A DNA stretch of 52,298 nt from Psychromonas sp. B3M02 (lineage in GTDB: Bacteria > Pseudomonadota > Gammaproteobacteria > Enterobacterales > Psychromonadaceae), in NCBI RefSeq assembly GCF_003318165.1, contig NZ_QOCB01000032.1:1-52298 (forward strand), in the 5' to 3' direction. This document shows, in pieces, positions 9,934 to 20,506 of the stretch. Both the position numbers and the translations under genes were made by a program. Below the pieces are notes generated by a model, which was not told the origin of the DNA, ran no database searches, and saw nothing but the letters and a program-made list of their open reading frames with translations. Numbering within the stretch: position 1 is the first letter of the stretch; each line of letters starts with the position of its first letter.

Positions 9934-10896
9934 TTAATAAATAGTCTGCCCTTCTTCAGGTCTTGTTTTTAGCAGTTTTAACGTCCACATGTATTGCGCT
10001 TTATTCTCCACGATCACACGTTCAATCGCTTGGTTCATTAAATCCGTATCATGCTGCTCACAACCGCTAGGAATATTGTTTAAGGGAGAGTGACAGATAA
10101 CATCAATCTTACCCGTTTTAGCATTATATGAGGTGTAAGTTGGAATAACCACCGCTTTACCTAATTTAGCCAAGCGACCAATAACCGGCAAAGTCGCTTT
10201 TTCAGTCGCAAAGAAGGGTGAAAAAACACTACTTTCACGACCATGATCTTCATCGGGCAAATAGTAGAAATGTGCTTTATCACGTAGGCTTTTAATACAA
10301 GGTTTTAAGCCTTCACTGCGATGATACAAGGTCCCTTTTTCATGTTGGCGACTAAAACGTGTTCTGTAGTTTGTTACAAACCAATCAAAGATAGGGTTTT
10401 TATAATCCTTGAACATACTAGATAGAGGGTACCCTCTTGCTGAGATCGCAGCAACACCAGCAAAATCGATTCCATAACAATGTGGCGCTAAGAAAATTAT
10501 TGCATTTCCCGCTTTTTCAGCTTCTTGCACATGGTGCTCACCAATAAAATTGATACGTTTATGAAGGAAATTCTGGCTACGGAATGCAATCTCACCTAAA
10601 GACAAAGCAATTTGAGCCATTGAGCGGAAATTTTTCTTCATCAATGCATCTTTATCCGAGTCAGAATACTCAGGAAAGCATAGCCCGATATTAGTAAAGG
10701 CAATCTTTTTACGTTTTTGCAAAAACTTAGCGGAATAGAGTTTATCTGCACACCATGCAGCAAATCGATCGCGAAAACGAATAGGTAGGTAGCTGCAAAC
10801 AAATAGCAGGCCTAATAGGCACCAAGTTCCCCAATATTTGGGTAAAAAATGCTGTGCTTTAAGTGATGTATCGAATTGGGAGTTATATTGAGTCAT
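9934..10896 (-). CDS. lpxM: Lipid A late acyltransferase, LpxM/MsbB type
   Basis: Transfers the last secondary acyl chain (myristoyl in E. coli) to Kdo2-lipid A at the cytoplasmic face of the inner membrane. The 320-aa product has a hydrophobic N-terminal anchor (about 21-40) and the HX4D acyltransferase motif at His139-Asp144 (HCYGID). The block YYLPDEDHGRESS is diagnostic of the LpxM branch over LpxL or LpxP. The Shine-Dalgarno before 10896 is weak. The start lies about 30 bases downstream of the 4.5S RNA 3' end on the same strand, with no clear terminator between, so read-through from ffs is possible. Confidence 0.9.
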   Translation of the reverse strand: MTQYNSQFDTSLKAQHFLPKYWGTWCLLGLLFVCSYLPIRFRDRFAAWCADKLYSAKFLQKRKKIAFTNIGLCFPEYSDSDKDALMKKNFRSMAQIALSLGEIAFRSQNFLHKRINFIGEHHVQEAEKAGNAIIFLAPHCYGIDFAGVAAISARGYPLSSMFKDYKNPIFDWFVTNYRTRFSRQHEKGTLYHRSEGLKPCIKSLRDKAHFYYLPDEDHGRESSVFSPFFATEKATLPVIGRLAKLGKAVVIPTYTSYNAKTGKIDVICHSPLNNIPSGCEQHDTDLMNQAIERVIVENKAQYMWTLKLLKTRPEEGQTIY

Positions 10897-10926
10897 ATTT
10901 AGAAGCTTTTACGAAGAGTAGTGATT

Positions 10927-11041
10927 GGGTGGCAGACCTCCCAGCAAACTCTCGGCACTTGAATCACCTACTATGGCTGCTGCCTTCCGGCTCTGACCAG
11001 GTTAATAAGTTATCAATGCGAGAAACCAAGAGGCCTACCAT
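10927..11041 (-). ncRNA. ffs: 4.5S signal recognition particle RNA
   Basis: The minus strand contains the conserved SRP RNA apical core: CCTGGTCAG, then GCCGGAAGGCAGCAGCC (plus positions about 10975-11003), the tetraloop and symmetric loop bound by Ffh. The proposed ends pair: GGTAGGCC at the 5' end with GGTCTGCC at the 3' end, allowing G-U. The length of about 115 nt matches the 4.5S class. The RNA forms SRP with Ffh for co-translational membrane targeting. The ends are placed by pairing and may be off by a few bases. Confidence 0.93.
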
Positions 11042-11075
11042 TGTCACTGCATCAAGCCTTGACTTGATGCGAAGG

Positions 11076-11103
11076 ATTATACGTAAGCCCCCACATAATT
11101 CAA
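11076..11103 (-). promoter_or_regulatory. Probable sigma-70 promoter of ffs
   Basis: On the minus strand TTGAAT (11103-11098) and a perfect TATAAT (11081-11076) are 16 bases apart, upstream of the 4.5S RNA. Initiation near 11069 would leave a 5' leader of about 28 nt before the mature RNA; processing by RNase P, as in E. coli, is inferred. Confidence 0.75.
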
Positions 11104-11628
11104 CAGATAATTAATGATTTTATATCTAAGCGCTTAAATAGTCGACACTTTTTACTTTTCTGCTTAAAAAGCAAACCATTTTCTATCACTGTGCTTTGTT
11201 GTTGTTTGAATTTAATAGCAATTGCATTAAGTAAGTGATCGAAATTTTGCGCAGGAAGAATTTCTTAATTCAAAAATGACTTAAATCAGGCGTAATTTAA
11301 ACCTCTCGACGATTCACTTCGTTAATAGTCTGACGGAGAATTAACTAAAAAATGTTAATTATTAAATAGTTGCTCTATTTGCGAAAATTACAACGAGGCA
11401 ATAAGTTATTTTAACCAGTAAGTAGATCAGTTACTTAGTCATTGATATAAAGCCTTTGTTAATAAAAGTGTTATCTGGGTATTTGTAATACGGAACATAT
11501 TTAATTTAAAAAAATAGAAAGGAATAGAAATAAATAAAAGAAATTAATGCTGGAAATAGAAGGAAGAAGTAGGTAGTTAAATTTAAATCGTTTATGACAA
11601 AAAGTGTTAACTATCTTTTGGAAAAGTA
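11104..11628. other. Long gene-free interval
   Basis: About 525 AT-rich bases between the ffs promoter and the pssA terminator. I see no open frame with a convincing start, no tRNA, and no hairpin with a T tract. It may hold a small RNA or a decayed gene, but nothing in the sequence supports a specific claim. Confidence 0.5.
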
Positions 11629-11655
11629 GCTACTGAGAAAATAAGGCTCAGTAGC
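11629..11655 (-). terminator. pssA terminator
   Basis: GCTACTGAG (11629-11637) and CTCAGTAGC (11647-11655) form a perfect 9-bp stem; on the minus strand it is followed by TACTTTT just after the pssA stop. Confidence 0.75.
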
Positions 11656-11665
11656 TTAGCTAGTA

Positions 11666-13015
11666 TTAGATAATACCTTTAATAATTCTATCGGCTTTAA
11701 CACGTTTTAATCTTGAGATTAATTGCTTCACTTTATCTGGGTAATTAACCATGTCATCAATATCCTGATAGCTTTCAATTAAACGTGTATGGGTAAGAAT
11801 ATTTTCCAATTCACTATTAAGTTGTTCAGTTAATTGCTTTTTAGGATCATCCACTAATAAGCCGTTTTCGAGATCCAAACGCCATGCTCTTGGATTCAGG
11901 TTATGTCCGGTTAATAATGAAAAACGTTGATCTGAATAGATACCCTTAAGGTGGAAACTATTAGTATCATGTTTCCATAGGTGCAGCTTCAAATTACCCT
12001 GTAAAATCGAAGTATGATGTTTTTTTGCAAAGTTTCGTAAATTAACTTCATATAAATAAGGCAAAGCAGCGATGGTTTTAAAAGGTTTATCTTCAGGAAT
12101 ATAAAAGTCATTAGCTGTTTTATCCCCTACTACGATAGTTATCTTCACTTTACGTTTTAGTAAAGTTGAGATATCTCGAGATAACGCCGTTGGTAAATTA
12201 AAGTAAGGGGTAAACAAGATCAGCTCTTGTTCTGTTGAATGGAAGATACCGCGTATCACTTTATTTAACAGGTTCTTTTTAGTACCAATACCCGTAAGCG
12301 GTCTGATAGCCAGGCCATCAGTTTTTTCAGGTAGAAAACGGTAACCCGATGATTTTAAGTTTCTACTTAAATTTTTATGCTCTTTTTTCAGTTCGTTAAA
12401 ACGCGGTACATAGGGAGAGTTTAACTGTACAACCGCTTCACTATTAACGATCACTTGTTTTAAGTAATCCACCATAGTGTCGGCAAGGGCTTTATCTTTA
12501 ATTAACCAATAACGATCAAAACGGTAACGCTCTTGTTGGTGTAGGTAAATATTATTAATACTGGCGCCACTGTAAAAAACCAAGTCGTCAAATATAAAGC
12601 CTTTTAGATGCTGAACGCCAAACAACTCTTTACGCTTAACCGGCAAACCAACAATCTTAACACCTTGCCCGTTTATCTCTGCCATTTTCTGATACCAAGT
12701 TGTATTGGTATCTCCACCCTTTGCAGCACCAATCAAACCACGCTGAGCACGGTGAAAATCGATACAAACGGTGATGTCTAATGCAGGATGGTTTTGCTTA
12801 GCTTTATACAAAGCATTTAATACTTGTTCGCCAGCTTCGTCTGCTTCTAAGTATAAAGCAGCAATATAGATACGTTGAGTTGCGTTATTGATTTGTGCAA
12901 ATAATTCTGTTTTGAATGCATCTGTTGATAGCAAGCATTTCACATTATCTGCAGAAATTGGCAGTTTTTTCAATTTTTTTAAAAATGAAAAACTTTGATT
13001 AATTTTTTTACTCAT
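11666..13015 (-). CDS. pssA: Phosphatidylserine synthase (CDP-DAG-serine type)
   Basis: Makes phosphatidylserine from CDP-diacylglycerol and serine, the first committed step to phosphatidylethanolamine. The 449-aa protein matches the length and layout of E. coli PssA. It is a phospholipase D superfamily enzyme with two HKD motifs: His136-Lys138-Asp143 in HLKGFIFDD and His355-Lys357-Asp362 in HLKGIYSDQ. The segments VGDKTANDFYIPEDKPFK and NLNPRAWRLDLENG are strongly conserved. Family members are ribosome- or membrane-associated. The gene stands alone between the long gap and aspC, with its own terminator. Confidence 0.95.
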   Translation of the reverse strand: MSKKINQSFSFLKKLKKLPISADNVKCLLSTDAFKTELFAQINNATQRIYIAALYLEADEAGEQVLNALYKAKQNHPALDITVCIDFHRAQRGLIGAAKGGDTNTTWYQKMAEINGQGVKIVGLPVKRKELFGVQHLKGFIFDDLVFYSGASINNIYLHQQERYRFDRYWLIKDKALADTMVDYLKQVIVNSEAVVQLNSPYVPRFNELKKEHKNLSRNLKSSGYRFLPEKTDGLAIRPLTGIGTKKNLLNKVIRGIFHSTEQELILFTPYFNLPTALSRDISTLLKRKVKITIVVGDKTANDFYIPEDKPFKTIAALPYLYEVNLRNFAKKHHTSILQGNLKLHLWKHDTNSFHLKGIYSDQRFSLLTGHNLNPRAWRLDLENGLLVDDPKKQLTEQLNSELENILTHTRLIESYQDIDDMVNYPDKVKQLISRLKRVKADRIIKGII

Positions 13016-13156
13016 AGCTCTCTATCATGTTTACCGATGCTGATTTACTTTACATGAAACTAGAATACTTAAAAATGTAAAGTCAGCTTTATGTTCGGTT
13101 TTATATTAATTAAATTAACGTTAACAGTGATGTAAAAGTTAATGTAATGAATATAA

Positions 13157-13188
13157 TTAAACCTTAATGATCACTCATTAAGGTTTAA
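13157..13188 (-). terminator. aspC terminator
   Basis: A perfect 14-bp inverted repeat, TTAAACCTTAATGA (13157-13170) with TCATTAAGGTTTAA (13175-13188), around a 4-nt loop. It lies just past the aspC stop and continues into AT-rich sequence. Confidence 0.75.
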
Positions 13189-13210
13189 ATATTAACGCAT
13201 AAGTGATTGA

Positions 13211-14401
13211 TTAGATAACTTTAGCTAGCGCATCACATAATGGTTGCATGTTGTTTTTAGTCATACCAGCTACTGAGATACGACCAGAGCCAACGATGTA
13301 AACAGCATGTTCTTCTTTAAGTGTATTTACTTGTTCAACGGTTAAACCAGAGAAAGAGAACATACCTAATTGACGGCTAATAAAGCTAAAGTCGCCCTGT
13401 ACACCCTTCTCTTTTAATGTTGCAACAAATAGATCACGCATCTCTTGAATACGGTTACGCATATCGGCAACTTCTTGTACCCATTGAGCATATAAACCTT
13501 CATCATTTAAGATAGTTGTTACGATAGCCGCACCATGTGATGGTGGGTTAGAGTAGTTTGAACGGATACCTGCTTTGATTTGGCTAAATGCCGCATCTGC
13601 AATATCGCTATCTTCAGCAACAAGCGTAATACCTCCAACACGTTCGTTGTATAAACCGAAGTTTTTTGAGAATGAGTTAGCAATTAATAGTTCTTTGTTA
13701 TGTTCAGCGAACACACGTAGACCTTGTGCATCTTCTTCTACGCCATTACCAAAACCTTGGTAAGCAAAGTCAAAGAATGGAATTGCACCTAGCTCAGCAA
13801 CTAGCTTAGCTAAAATTTCCCATTGCTCTGCTGTAGGGTCGATACCCGTTGGGTTGTGACAACAGCCATGGAACAATACCATATCGCCAGCTTCTACAGA
13901 TTGTAGAGAAGCAACCATCGCATCAAAATCAAGATCTTTTGTTTCTGCATTGTAGTAATCGTAAGTCACAACGTCTAGGCCAGATGTTTTAAACACGTTA
14001 CCGTGGTTAGCCCAAGTTGGGTTACTTACCCAAATCTTTTTGATGCCTAGTTTTTTAACAGCAAAGTCAGCACCTGTACGTAATGCACCAGTACCACCAG
14101 GTACTTGTGCTGTACGAGCACGTTTTGATGTGATGATTTCAGCGTTTTTACCGAATAATAATGTTTGAACAGCTTCACCGTAAGCTGCAATACCTTCAAT
14201 GGTCAGGTAGCTTTTGGTAGTTTCTTCAGCAAGTAAACGTTTTTCCGCTTCTTTAACTGTCGCTAAAATAGGTGTTTGACCCATTTCATTTTTGAAAATA
14301 CCAACACCTAGGTTGATTTTATCTTCACGACTGTCTTTCTTGAATGCATCTGTTAAACCTAGGATAGGATCCGCAGGTGCCATACTCACTTGTTCAAACA
14401 T
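13211..14401 (-). CDS. aspC: Aspartate/aromatic aminotransferase
   Basis: PLP-dependent transaminase that interconverts aspartate and oxaloacetate, or aromatic amino acids and their 2-oxoacids. The 396-aa product has normal length for the AspC/TyrB group. The PLP Schiff-base lysine is Lys246 in [15 protein letters not shown]; the cofactor-contacting HGCCHNPTG lies at 178-186. The sequence cannot settle AspC against TyrB specificity; the label AspC reflects general likeness. It follows the fumarase gene on the same strand with an 84-base gap, linking it loosely to TCA-cycle carbon. Confidence 0.9.
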   Translation of the reverse strand: MFEQVSMAPADPILGLTDAFKKDSREDKINLGVGIFKNEMGQTPILATVKEAEKRLLAEETTKSYLTIEGIAAYGEAVQTLLFGKNAEIITSKRARTAQVPGGTGALRTGADFAVKKLGIKKIWVSNPTWANHGNVFKTSGLDVVTYDYYNAETKDLDFDAMVASLQSVEAGDMVLFHGCCHNPTGIDPTAEQWEILAKLVAELGAIPFFDFAYQGFGNGVEEDAQGLRVFAEHNKELLIANSFSKNFGLYNERVGGITLVAEDSDIADAAFSQIKAGIRSNYSNPPSHGAAIVTTILNDEGLYAQWVQEVADMRNRIQEMRDLFVATLKEKGVQGDFSFISRQLGMFSFSGLTVEQVNTLKEEHAVYIVGSGRISVAGMTKNNMQPLCDALAKVI

Positions 14402-14485
14402 ACTTATTCCTTTGTTGATATTGAAAAATAGTTAATTCGATTGCTTTTATACCATCCTTAGTTGATCAAGCAATCAATTTAATAA

Positions 14486-16027
14486 CTATTGTGACATTTT
14501 GCTGTCTATTTCAGCAATTTTAGCTTTCCAAATTGCAGGACCTTGCTCATGCACGTTATTTCCTTGGCTATCAACGGCAACTGTCACTGGCATATCTTCA
14601 ACGTCAAATTCGTAGATAGCTTCCATTCCTAAGTCGGCAAAGGCAACAACGCGAGACTTTTTAATCGCTTTAGCAACAAGGTATGCAGCACCACCAACAG
14701 CCATTAAATATACTGACTTATGTTTAGCAATAGAGTTAACGGTTTGTTGGCCACGTTCAGATTTACCAATCATGCCTAATAAACCAGTTTCTTCTAACAT
14801 AAAGTCAGTAAATTTATCCATGCGAGTTGCAGTTGTTGGGCCTGCAGGACCTACTACTTCATCACGAACAGCATCAACAGGACCCACGTAGTAGATAAAG
14901 CGTCCATTGAAATCAACCCCTTCAGGTAAACCTTTACCACTGGTGATTAATTCATTAATGCGTTTATGTGCCGCATCGCGACCGGTTAGAATTTTCCCCG
15001 TTAATAATAAAGTGTCGCCGCTTTTCCAATCACTCATGTCCGCTTTAGTCAGTTCGTTAACGTTAACACGTTTAACATTTTCACCCACTTCACGAGTAAT
15101 TTCAGGCCATTGATCTAACGCTGGAGGTGTTAAGTATGCTTCTCCTGAACCATCTAAGGTAAAGTGAGCATGACGTGTAGCAGCACAGTTTGGAATCATT
15201 ACTACAGGTTTTGAGGCAGCATGGGTTGGACAACTTTTTACTTTAATGTCTAATACGGTTGTTAAACCACCTAAACCTTGCGCGCCAATACCTAAATTAT
15301 TAACACGTTTATAAATCTCTAAACGTAGTTTTTCATCTGTCTCTAATGAATCAGGATCAGCTTTTGCTTTTGCCTCTAACTCATAAATATCAACAGGCTC
15401 CATTAGCGCTTCTTTAGCCATGACAGCCGCTTTTTCAGCTGTACCGCCAACACCTATACCCAACATACCTGGTGGACACCAGCCTGCACCCATTGTTGGT
15501 ACCGTTTTTTCAATCCAATCTTCAATAGAATCTGATGGGTTAAGCATGGCCATTTTGGATTTGTTTTCTGAACCACCACCTTTAGCCGCTACCATTACTT
15601 CTACTTTATCACCTTTAACCATCTCTACATGTACGACAGATGGAGTGTTGTCCTTGGTATTTTTACGTGCGCCAGCTGGGTCAGCGACAATAGAGGCACG
15701 TAATGGATTAGTTTGCTCGTTATATGCTTGGCGCACACCTTCATCAACAAGCTCTTGCACGGTTAGTTCAGTATCGAAACTAACTTTCATACCAATTTTA
15801 ACAAATACTGTCACAATACCAGTATCTTGGCATATTGGACGTTTACCTTCCGCAGACATACGAGAATTAATAAGAATTTGTGCGATGGCATCTTTTGCAG
15901 CAGGATTCTGCTCCGCTTGGTAAGCCTTATCCATTGCTTGGATAAAATCGAGGGGATGGTAATAAGAAATGAATTGTAACGAATTTTTTACACTATTAAT
16001 GAAATCAAGCTCTTTAATGACTGTCAT
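14486..16027 (-). CDS. fumA: Class I fumarate hydratase, [4Fe-4S]
   Basis: Interconverts fumarate and malate using an oxygen-sensitive [4Fe-4S] cluster. The 513-aa protein carries both halves fused: the alpha part (fumerase N-terminal, about 1-290) and the beta part (about 300-500). Candidate cluster cysteines are Cys66 in RPICQDTGIV, the cysteine in GAGWCPPGMLG and that in IPNCAATRHAHF. It is somewhat shorter than E. coli FumA/FumB (548 aa), as is common in marine gammaproteobacteria. L-tartrate dehydratase is related but is split into two subunits. It is divergent from pabB, with about 85 bases shared for both promoters. Confidence 0.94.
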   Translation of the reverse strand: MTVIKELDFINSVKNSLQFISYYHPLDFIQAMDKAYQAEQNPAAKDAIAQILINSRMSAEGKRPICQDTGIVTVFVKIGMKVSFDTELTVQELVDEGVRQAYNEQTNPLRASIVADPAGARKNTKDNTPSVVHVEMVKGDKVEVMVAAKGGGSENKSKMAMLNPSDSIEDWIEKTVPTMGAGWCPPGMLGIGVGGTAEKAAVMAKEALMEPVDIYELEAKAKADPDSLETDEKLRLEIYKRVNNLGIGAQGLGGLTTVLDIKVKSCPTHAASKPVVMIPNCAATRHAHFTLDGSGEAYLTPPALDQWPEITREVGENVKRVNVNELTKADMSDWKSGDTLLLTGKILTGRDAAHKRINELITSGKGLPEGVDFNGRFIYYVGPVDAVRDEVVGPAGPTTATRMDKFTDFMLEETGLLGMIGKSERGQQTVNSIAKHKSVYLMAVGGAAYLVAKAIKKSRVVAFADLGMEAIYEFDVEDMPVTVAVDSQGNNVHEQGPAIWKAKIAEIDSKMSQ

Positions 16028-16111
16028 CAGTCGCTCCCAGTAATTAGTAAACAGTTTGTGAAAACAATGGTAATATTATTGTTCTCTACCGCCTAATTTT
16101 TTGTTAAAAAA

Positions 16112-17554
16112 ATGTTGCCTAAATACGAAAAAATGACTTATATATCAGATAATACCGTAATCAAACCGCTATCTTTCCCTGAAAAGATAATCACTATCAT
16201 TAAGAGCAAGCTATCCATACTTCCATGGACCGTTTTTTTAGAATCAAGTAGTGTTGACCATGAAGATAGTCAGTGGTCAATTTTCACCAGTGAGCCAATT
16301 GCGACATTAACAGAATCGCAACATGGCGTTTTTTTTCATGATGCGATTACTGCGCAAAGTCAAACACTTGCAACTGATCCACTTGCTGCGCAAAATACTG
16401 TAAGGGAGCAACTCTTTCATCCTGAGCAGAACAGCAGCTTCCCTTTCACTGGCGGCGCTATCGCTGCTTACGGTTATGAAATGGGTGAACTGTTTGAATC
16501 TTTGCATAAACAAGCTGAGAATCAAGGAATGGACTTAGGCGCTTACCACTGTGGTTTTTATGACTGGGCTATCCTACATAACGTACGAGACAACCAGTTA
16601 TACTTAATGCAGCACCGCACTAAAGGCCAACAACAAGATACCCAATCATTATGGCAAGCTCGCTGGCAATGGTTAAATGAGTTAGTAACACAAGCACCAC
16701 CTGAAATAACTGACTTCAAACTAATCCAGGAATGGCAAGCTGACACCACTGAAGATGAGTATCAACAGGCCTTTAATCAAGTACAAGAGTACATACTCAG
16801 TGGTGATTGTTACCAAGTTAATTTAGCGCAACGTTTTCAAGCCCCCTATATAGGCAATGAATATCAGGCTTATCAAGCATTGTTAATGGAAAACAAAGCC
16901 CCCTTTGCCGCTTTTTTTGTATTGCCTGAACAAACCATTATCTCTGTATCACCAGAGCGTTTTTTGCAGTTAAAAGATAATTTGATTCAGACTAAGCCGA
17001 TTAAAGGCACCATGCCAAGAAGCAACAATCCCACTCAAGATCAAGTAAATAAACAACAATTAAAAGACTCTGAAAAAGATCAGGCAGAAAACCTAATGAT
17101 TGTAGACCTATTACGCAATGACATTGGTCGAGTTAGTGCTGCTGGCAGTGTAGCTGTACCTAAATTGTTTGATATTGAAAGCTTCCCTGCTGTTCATCAC
17201 CTCGTGAGTACAGTCACTGGTGAATTAGCAAAACGATATAGTACTGAAGATCTATTAAGAGCTTGTTTTCCTGGCGGTTCCATCACTGGTGCGCCAAAAA
17301 TTCGTGCCATGGAAGTGATCTGTGAACTAGAGAAGTTTAAACGTCATATATATTGTGGCAGCATCGCTTACGTTAATGGTAATGGCGATATGGACAGTAG
17401 TATTACTATTCGTACTTTAGTGTGCCATCAGCAAAAAATATATTGCTGGGCTGGCGGAGGTATCGTTGCAGATTCAAATGCACAAAGTGAATATAAAGAG
17501 TGCTTTGATAAGGTCAGTAAAATCTTGCCATTGTTAGCTGAACTGAATCAGTAA
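16112..17554 (+). CDS. pabB: Aminodeoxychorismate synthase component I
   Basis: Converts chorismate and ammonia (from the PabA glutaminase) to 4-amino-4-deoxychorismate for folate synthesis. The 480-aa length is near the family norm (about 455). The PIKGTMPR segment carries the lysine that distinguishes PabB from TrpE by forming a covalent intermediate. The chorismate-binding signature PGGSITGAPKIRAMEVI and the C-terminal GGGIVADS are present. The start is uncertain: 16112, or MTYIS at 16133; neither has a strong Shine-Dalgarno. PabA is not in this window. Confidence 0.93.
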   Translation: MLPKYEKMTYISDNTVIKPLSFPEKIITIIKSKLSILPWTVFLESSSVDHEDSQWSIFTSEPIATLTESQHGVFFHDAITAQSQTLATDPLAAQNTVREQLFHPEQNSSFPFTGGAIAAYGYEMGELFESLHKQAENQGMDLGAYHCGFYDWAILHNVRDNQLYLMQHRTKGQQQDTQSLWQARWQWLNELVTQAPPEITDFKLIQEWQADTTEDEYQQAFNQVQEYILSGDCYQVNLAQRFQAPYIGNEYQAYQALLMENKAPFAAFFVLPEQTIISVSPERFLQLKDNLIQTKPIKGTMPRSNNPTQDQVNKQQLKDSEKDQAENLMIVDLLRNDIGRVSAAGSVAVPKLFDIESFPAVHHLVSTVTGELAKRYSTEDLLRACFPGGSITGAPKIRAMEVICELEKFKRHIYCGSIAYVNGNGDMDSSITIRTLVCHQQKIYCWAGGGIVADSNAQSEYKECFDKVSKILPLLAELNQ

Positions 17555-17572
17555 TACTTGATAAACGAACAT

Positions 17573-17603
17573 AAAAAACCCAAGGTCAATGCCTTGGGTT
17601 TTT
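17573..17603. terminator. Bidirectional terminator, pabB/cysB
   Basis: AAAACCCAAGG and CCTTGGGTTTT pair around a short loop, with A/T tracts on both sides, between two convergent genes. It can serve both strands. Confidence 0.88.
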
Positions 17604-17629
17604 AGGTTTAGGGATAAAACCAAATAAAT

Positions 17630-18610
<981 letters not shown>

Positions 18611-18867
18611 TTATGTTTAGGTTAATGCTTATTCCATTTTATTCTATCAGACTTCTAAAATTAACAAAGTCATACTTTTCTTAGCCACTACTATACCTGT
18701 ATAAATACCCTTAAAGGGTAGAATTCAACGACAAAATGATACAAAACAATAAAGTGGTAACTATTTTGCAAACTTTGGGCTGTTTAATATTAAGCGTTAA
18801 AGGCTAACACCTTGGCTTTTTTATCGATAGAATGATATAGCACTGCTTTTATGCTGATGGAGATATA

Positions 18868-19554
18868 ATGAAAAACAATGAGCAATTAGATTTTAGTACT
18901 ATGTTAGCCACCAGTATCCATGATATGAAAAACTCATTAGCGATGGTATTACAATCCATTGAAGACTTAGATCTAGCTGATAACCTCACTACCACTCAAC
19001 ATAAATCAGTATCTAACTTACATTATCAAACATCACGTATTAACAGTACGTTAATGCAACTGTTAGCCTTATACCGAGAAGAAAAAAAACAACTGCCCGT
19101 AGTGATTGAAGAAAACGCAGTGGATGAACTAGTCACTGATGTTTTAGAGCGTAACCGGTTATATTTAAACAGCCACCATATCAAGTTAAGTGTTAAAGTT
19201 GAAAATAACCTGCGTGGCTATTATGATGTTGACTTAATCAGTTATCTATTAAGTGATATTTTAATTAACGCACTGCGCCATGCGAAAAGTGAAGTGATCA
19301 TACGTGCCTATTACCAAGATCAATTTTTACTCTTTGAAGTTGAGGATGATGGTGAAGGTTACCCTCATTATATGTTAAACGTTAATGAGGATGAGTTTGC
19401 TACTTTTAATGCCAACAAAGGACGCAGTGGCTTAGGGTTACTGTTTGCTAAAAAAATTGCACAAGCACACAAATTAAAGGCAATAACAGGCAGTATCAGT
19501 TTAAAAAACAAACCTGATAACACAGGCAGTTTATTTACATTACGATTACCATAA
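18868..19554 (+). CDS. Small sensor-less histidine kinase
   Basis: A 228-aa protein with a dimerisation/phosphoacceptor helix and an ATPase domain but no sensor or transmembrane region. The probable phosphorylated residue is His18 in SIHDMKNSL. The N box includes Asn134 (DILINALRHAK), the G1 box is EDDGEGYP, and the G2 box is GRSGLGLLFAKKI. It therefore should be cytosolic and catalytic. No response regulator is adjacent; the next gene downstream encodes a membrane-anchored coiled-coil protein. The start has GGAGAT nine bases upstream. Partner and stimulus are unknown; it could act with a remote or orphan response regulator. Confidence 0.85.
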   Translation: MKNNEQLDFSTMLATSIHDMKNSLAMVLQSIEDLDLADNLTTTQHKSVSNLHYQTSRINSTLMQLLALYREEKKQLPVVIEENAVDELVTDVLERNRLYLNSHHIKLSVKVENNLRGYYDVDLISYLLSDILINALRHAKSEVIIRAYYQDQFLLFEVEDDGEGYPHYMLNVNEDEFATFNANKGRSGLGLLFAKKIAQAHKLKAITGSISLKNKPDNTGSLFTLRLP

Positions 19555-19617
19555 TCTTTTAATGGCATGGTGAGTTTAAAGCCCTGCTTTACTTTTAATT
19601 TAAAAAGAGCATAAACC

Positions 19618-20397
19618 TTGTATCCATTAATAATATCTTTAGTTGGTTTGTTACTGATTGTAATGATCGGTTACAACATTATTCAACAGTACAAACAAAA
19701 AGCGGAAACAGAGCGACGTATTTCTGTCTCGAAACAACATGCCACTATTACAGAGGTGGATGAGCTGTTGTTGTTTTCAACAAAAATCCCTTTTAGTAAG
19801 GCGTTATTACTTATCCTAAAAAATAGAATACGTAATGCACTTTATATCATGATCAATATTTCTCCGACCACAGCGAGTTATCGCGAGCACTTCGCTGACA
19901 CCGAAGCACAAATAAAACAAATCAAAGAAAATTATGTCGCGCCTTCACCAAGCAGTTTACAAGTTCCACCTAACGATAAAGATGCGATGGCTCTTGTACA
20001 AGCGACTAAAAAAATACGTGCAGTCCTTCGTTCTGAGCATGCTAAACAGAAAATCAATACAGATCTGTTTGTTTCAGAAAACCAACAGTTAGAAATGATG
20101 CAACTTAAAATTAATATTGAAATCAGTATCAAGCGTATTAACGATGCAAAAGGACAAAAGCAATATAATACCGCGAAGCAGATGACTGATAAGATTTTAA
20201 AAATATTAAATAATCTTCCAAACAAAGACAGTGATTTAGAACATAAACAACAAATGTTAGAAAGTGTTAAAAATGAATTAAGCGCTCATTTAACCAGTGC
20301 GCAAAAAATTGCGTCAGAGAACCAAGCGCAAGAGCAGAAAGATGATGCAAAAAGAAAAGACTTAGACAGACTCTTTGCAGATAAACAAAAATGGTAA
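19618..20397 (+). CDS. Membrane-anchored coiled-coil protein, unknown
   Basis: A 259-aa protein I do not recognise beyond hypothetical proteins of marine gammaproteobacteria. One N-terminal transmembrane helix (residues about 3-20) is followed by a soluble part rich in Lys, Gln and Glu, predicted by eye as coiled coil (about 120-259). The start is TTG at 19618, with AAAGAG about 10 bases before; the next in-frame Met is at residue 16 inside the helix, so the TTG is preferred. It lies 60 bases after the histidine kinase on the same strand and may be co-transcribed. No catalytic motif is seen. Confidence 0.65.
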   Translation: MYPLIISLVGLLLIVMIGYNIIQQYKQKAETERRISVSKQHATITEVDELLLFSTKIPFSKALLLILKNRIRNALYIMINISPTTASYREHFADTEAQIKQIKENYVAPSPSSLQVPPNDKDAMALVQATKKIRAVLRSEHAKQKINTDLFVSENQQLEMMQLKINIEISIKRINDAKGQKQYNTAKQMTDKILKILNNLPNKDSDLEHKQQMLESVKNELSAHLTSAQKIASENQAQEQKDDAKRKDLDRLFADKQKW

Positions 20398-20506
20398 AAA
20401 ATAACCCTCACGTCCTGCTTTAAAATTGTTATTATTGATACAAATCAATAACTTTAATATCCCCCTCATTATTATAAAATATCACCATAATAATGAGGCA
20501 TCTGTT

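Noticed and set aside
10863-11114. Plus-strand open frame of 83 codons across the 4.5S RNA
   Set aside because: It lies antisense to the SRP RNA and its promoter, has no family likeness, and its openness is explained by the structured RNA gene.
20426-20506. N-terminal extension of the DksA-like protein
   Set aside because: The extension is hydrophobic and unlike the family; ATG 20507 has a clear ATGAGG site upstream.
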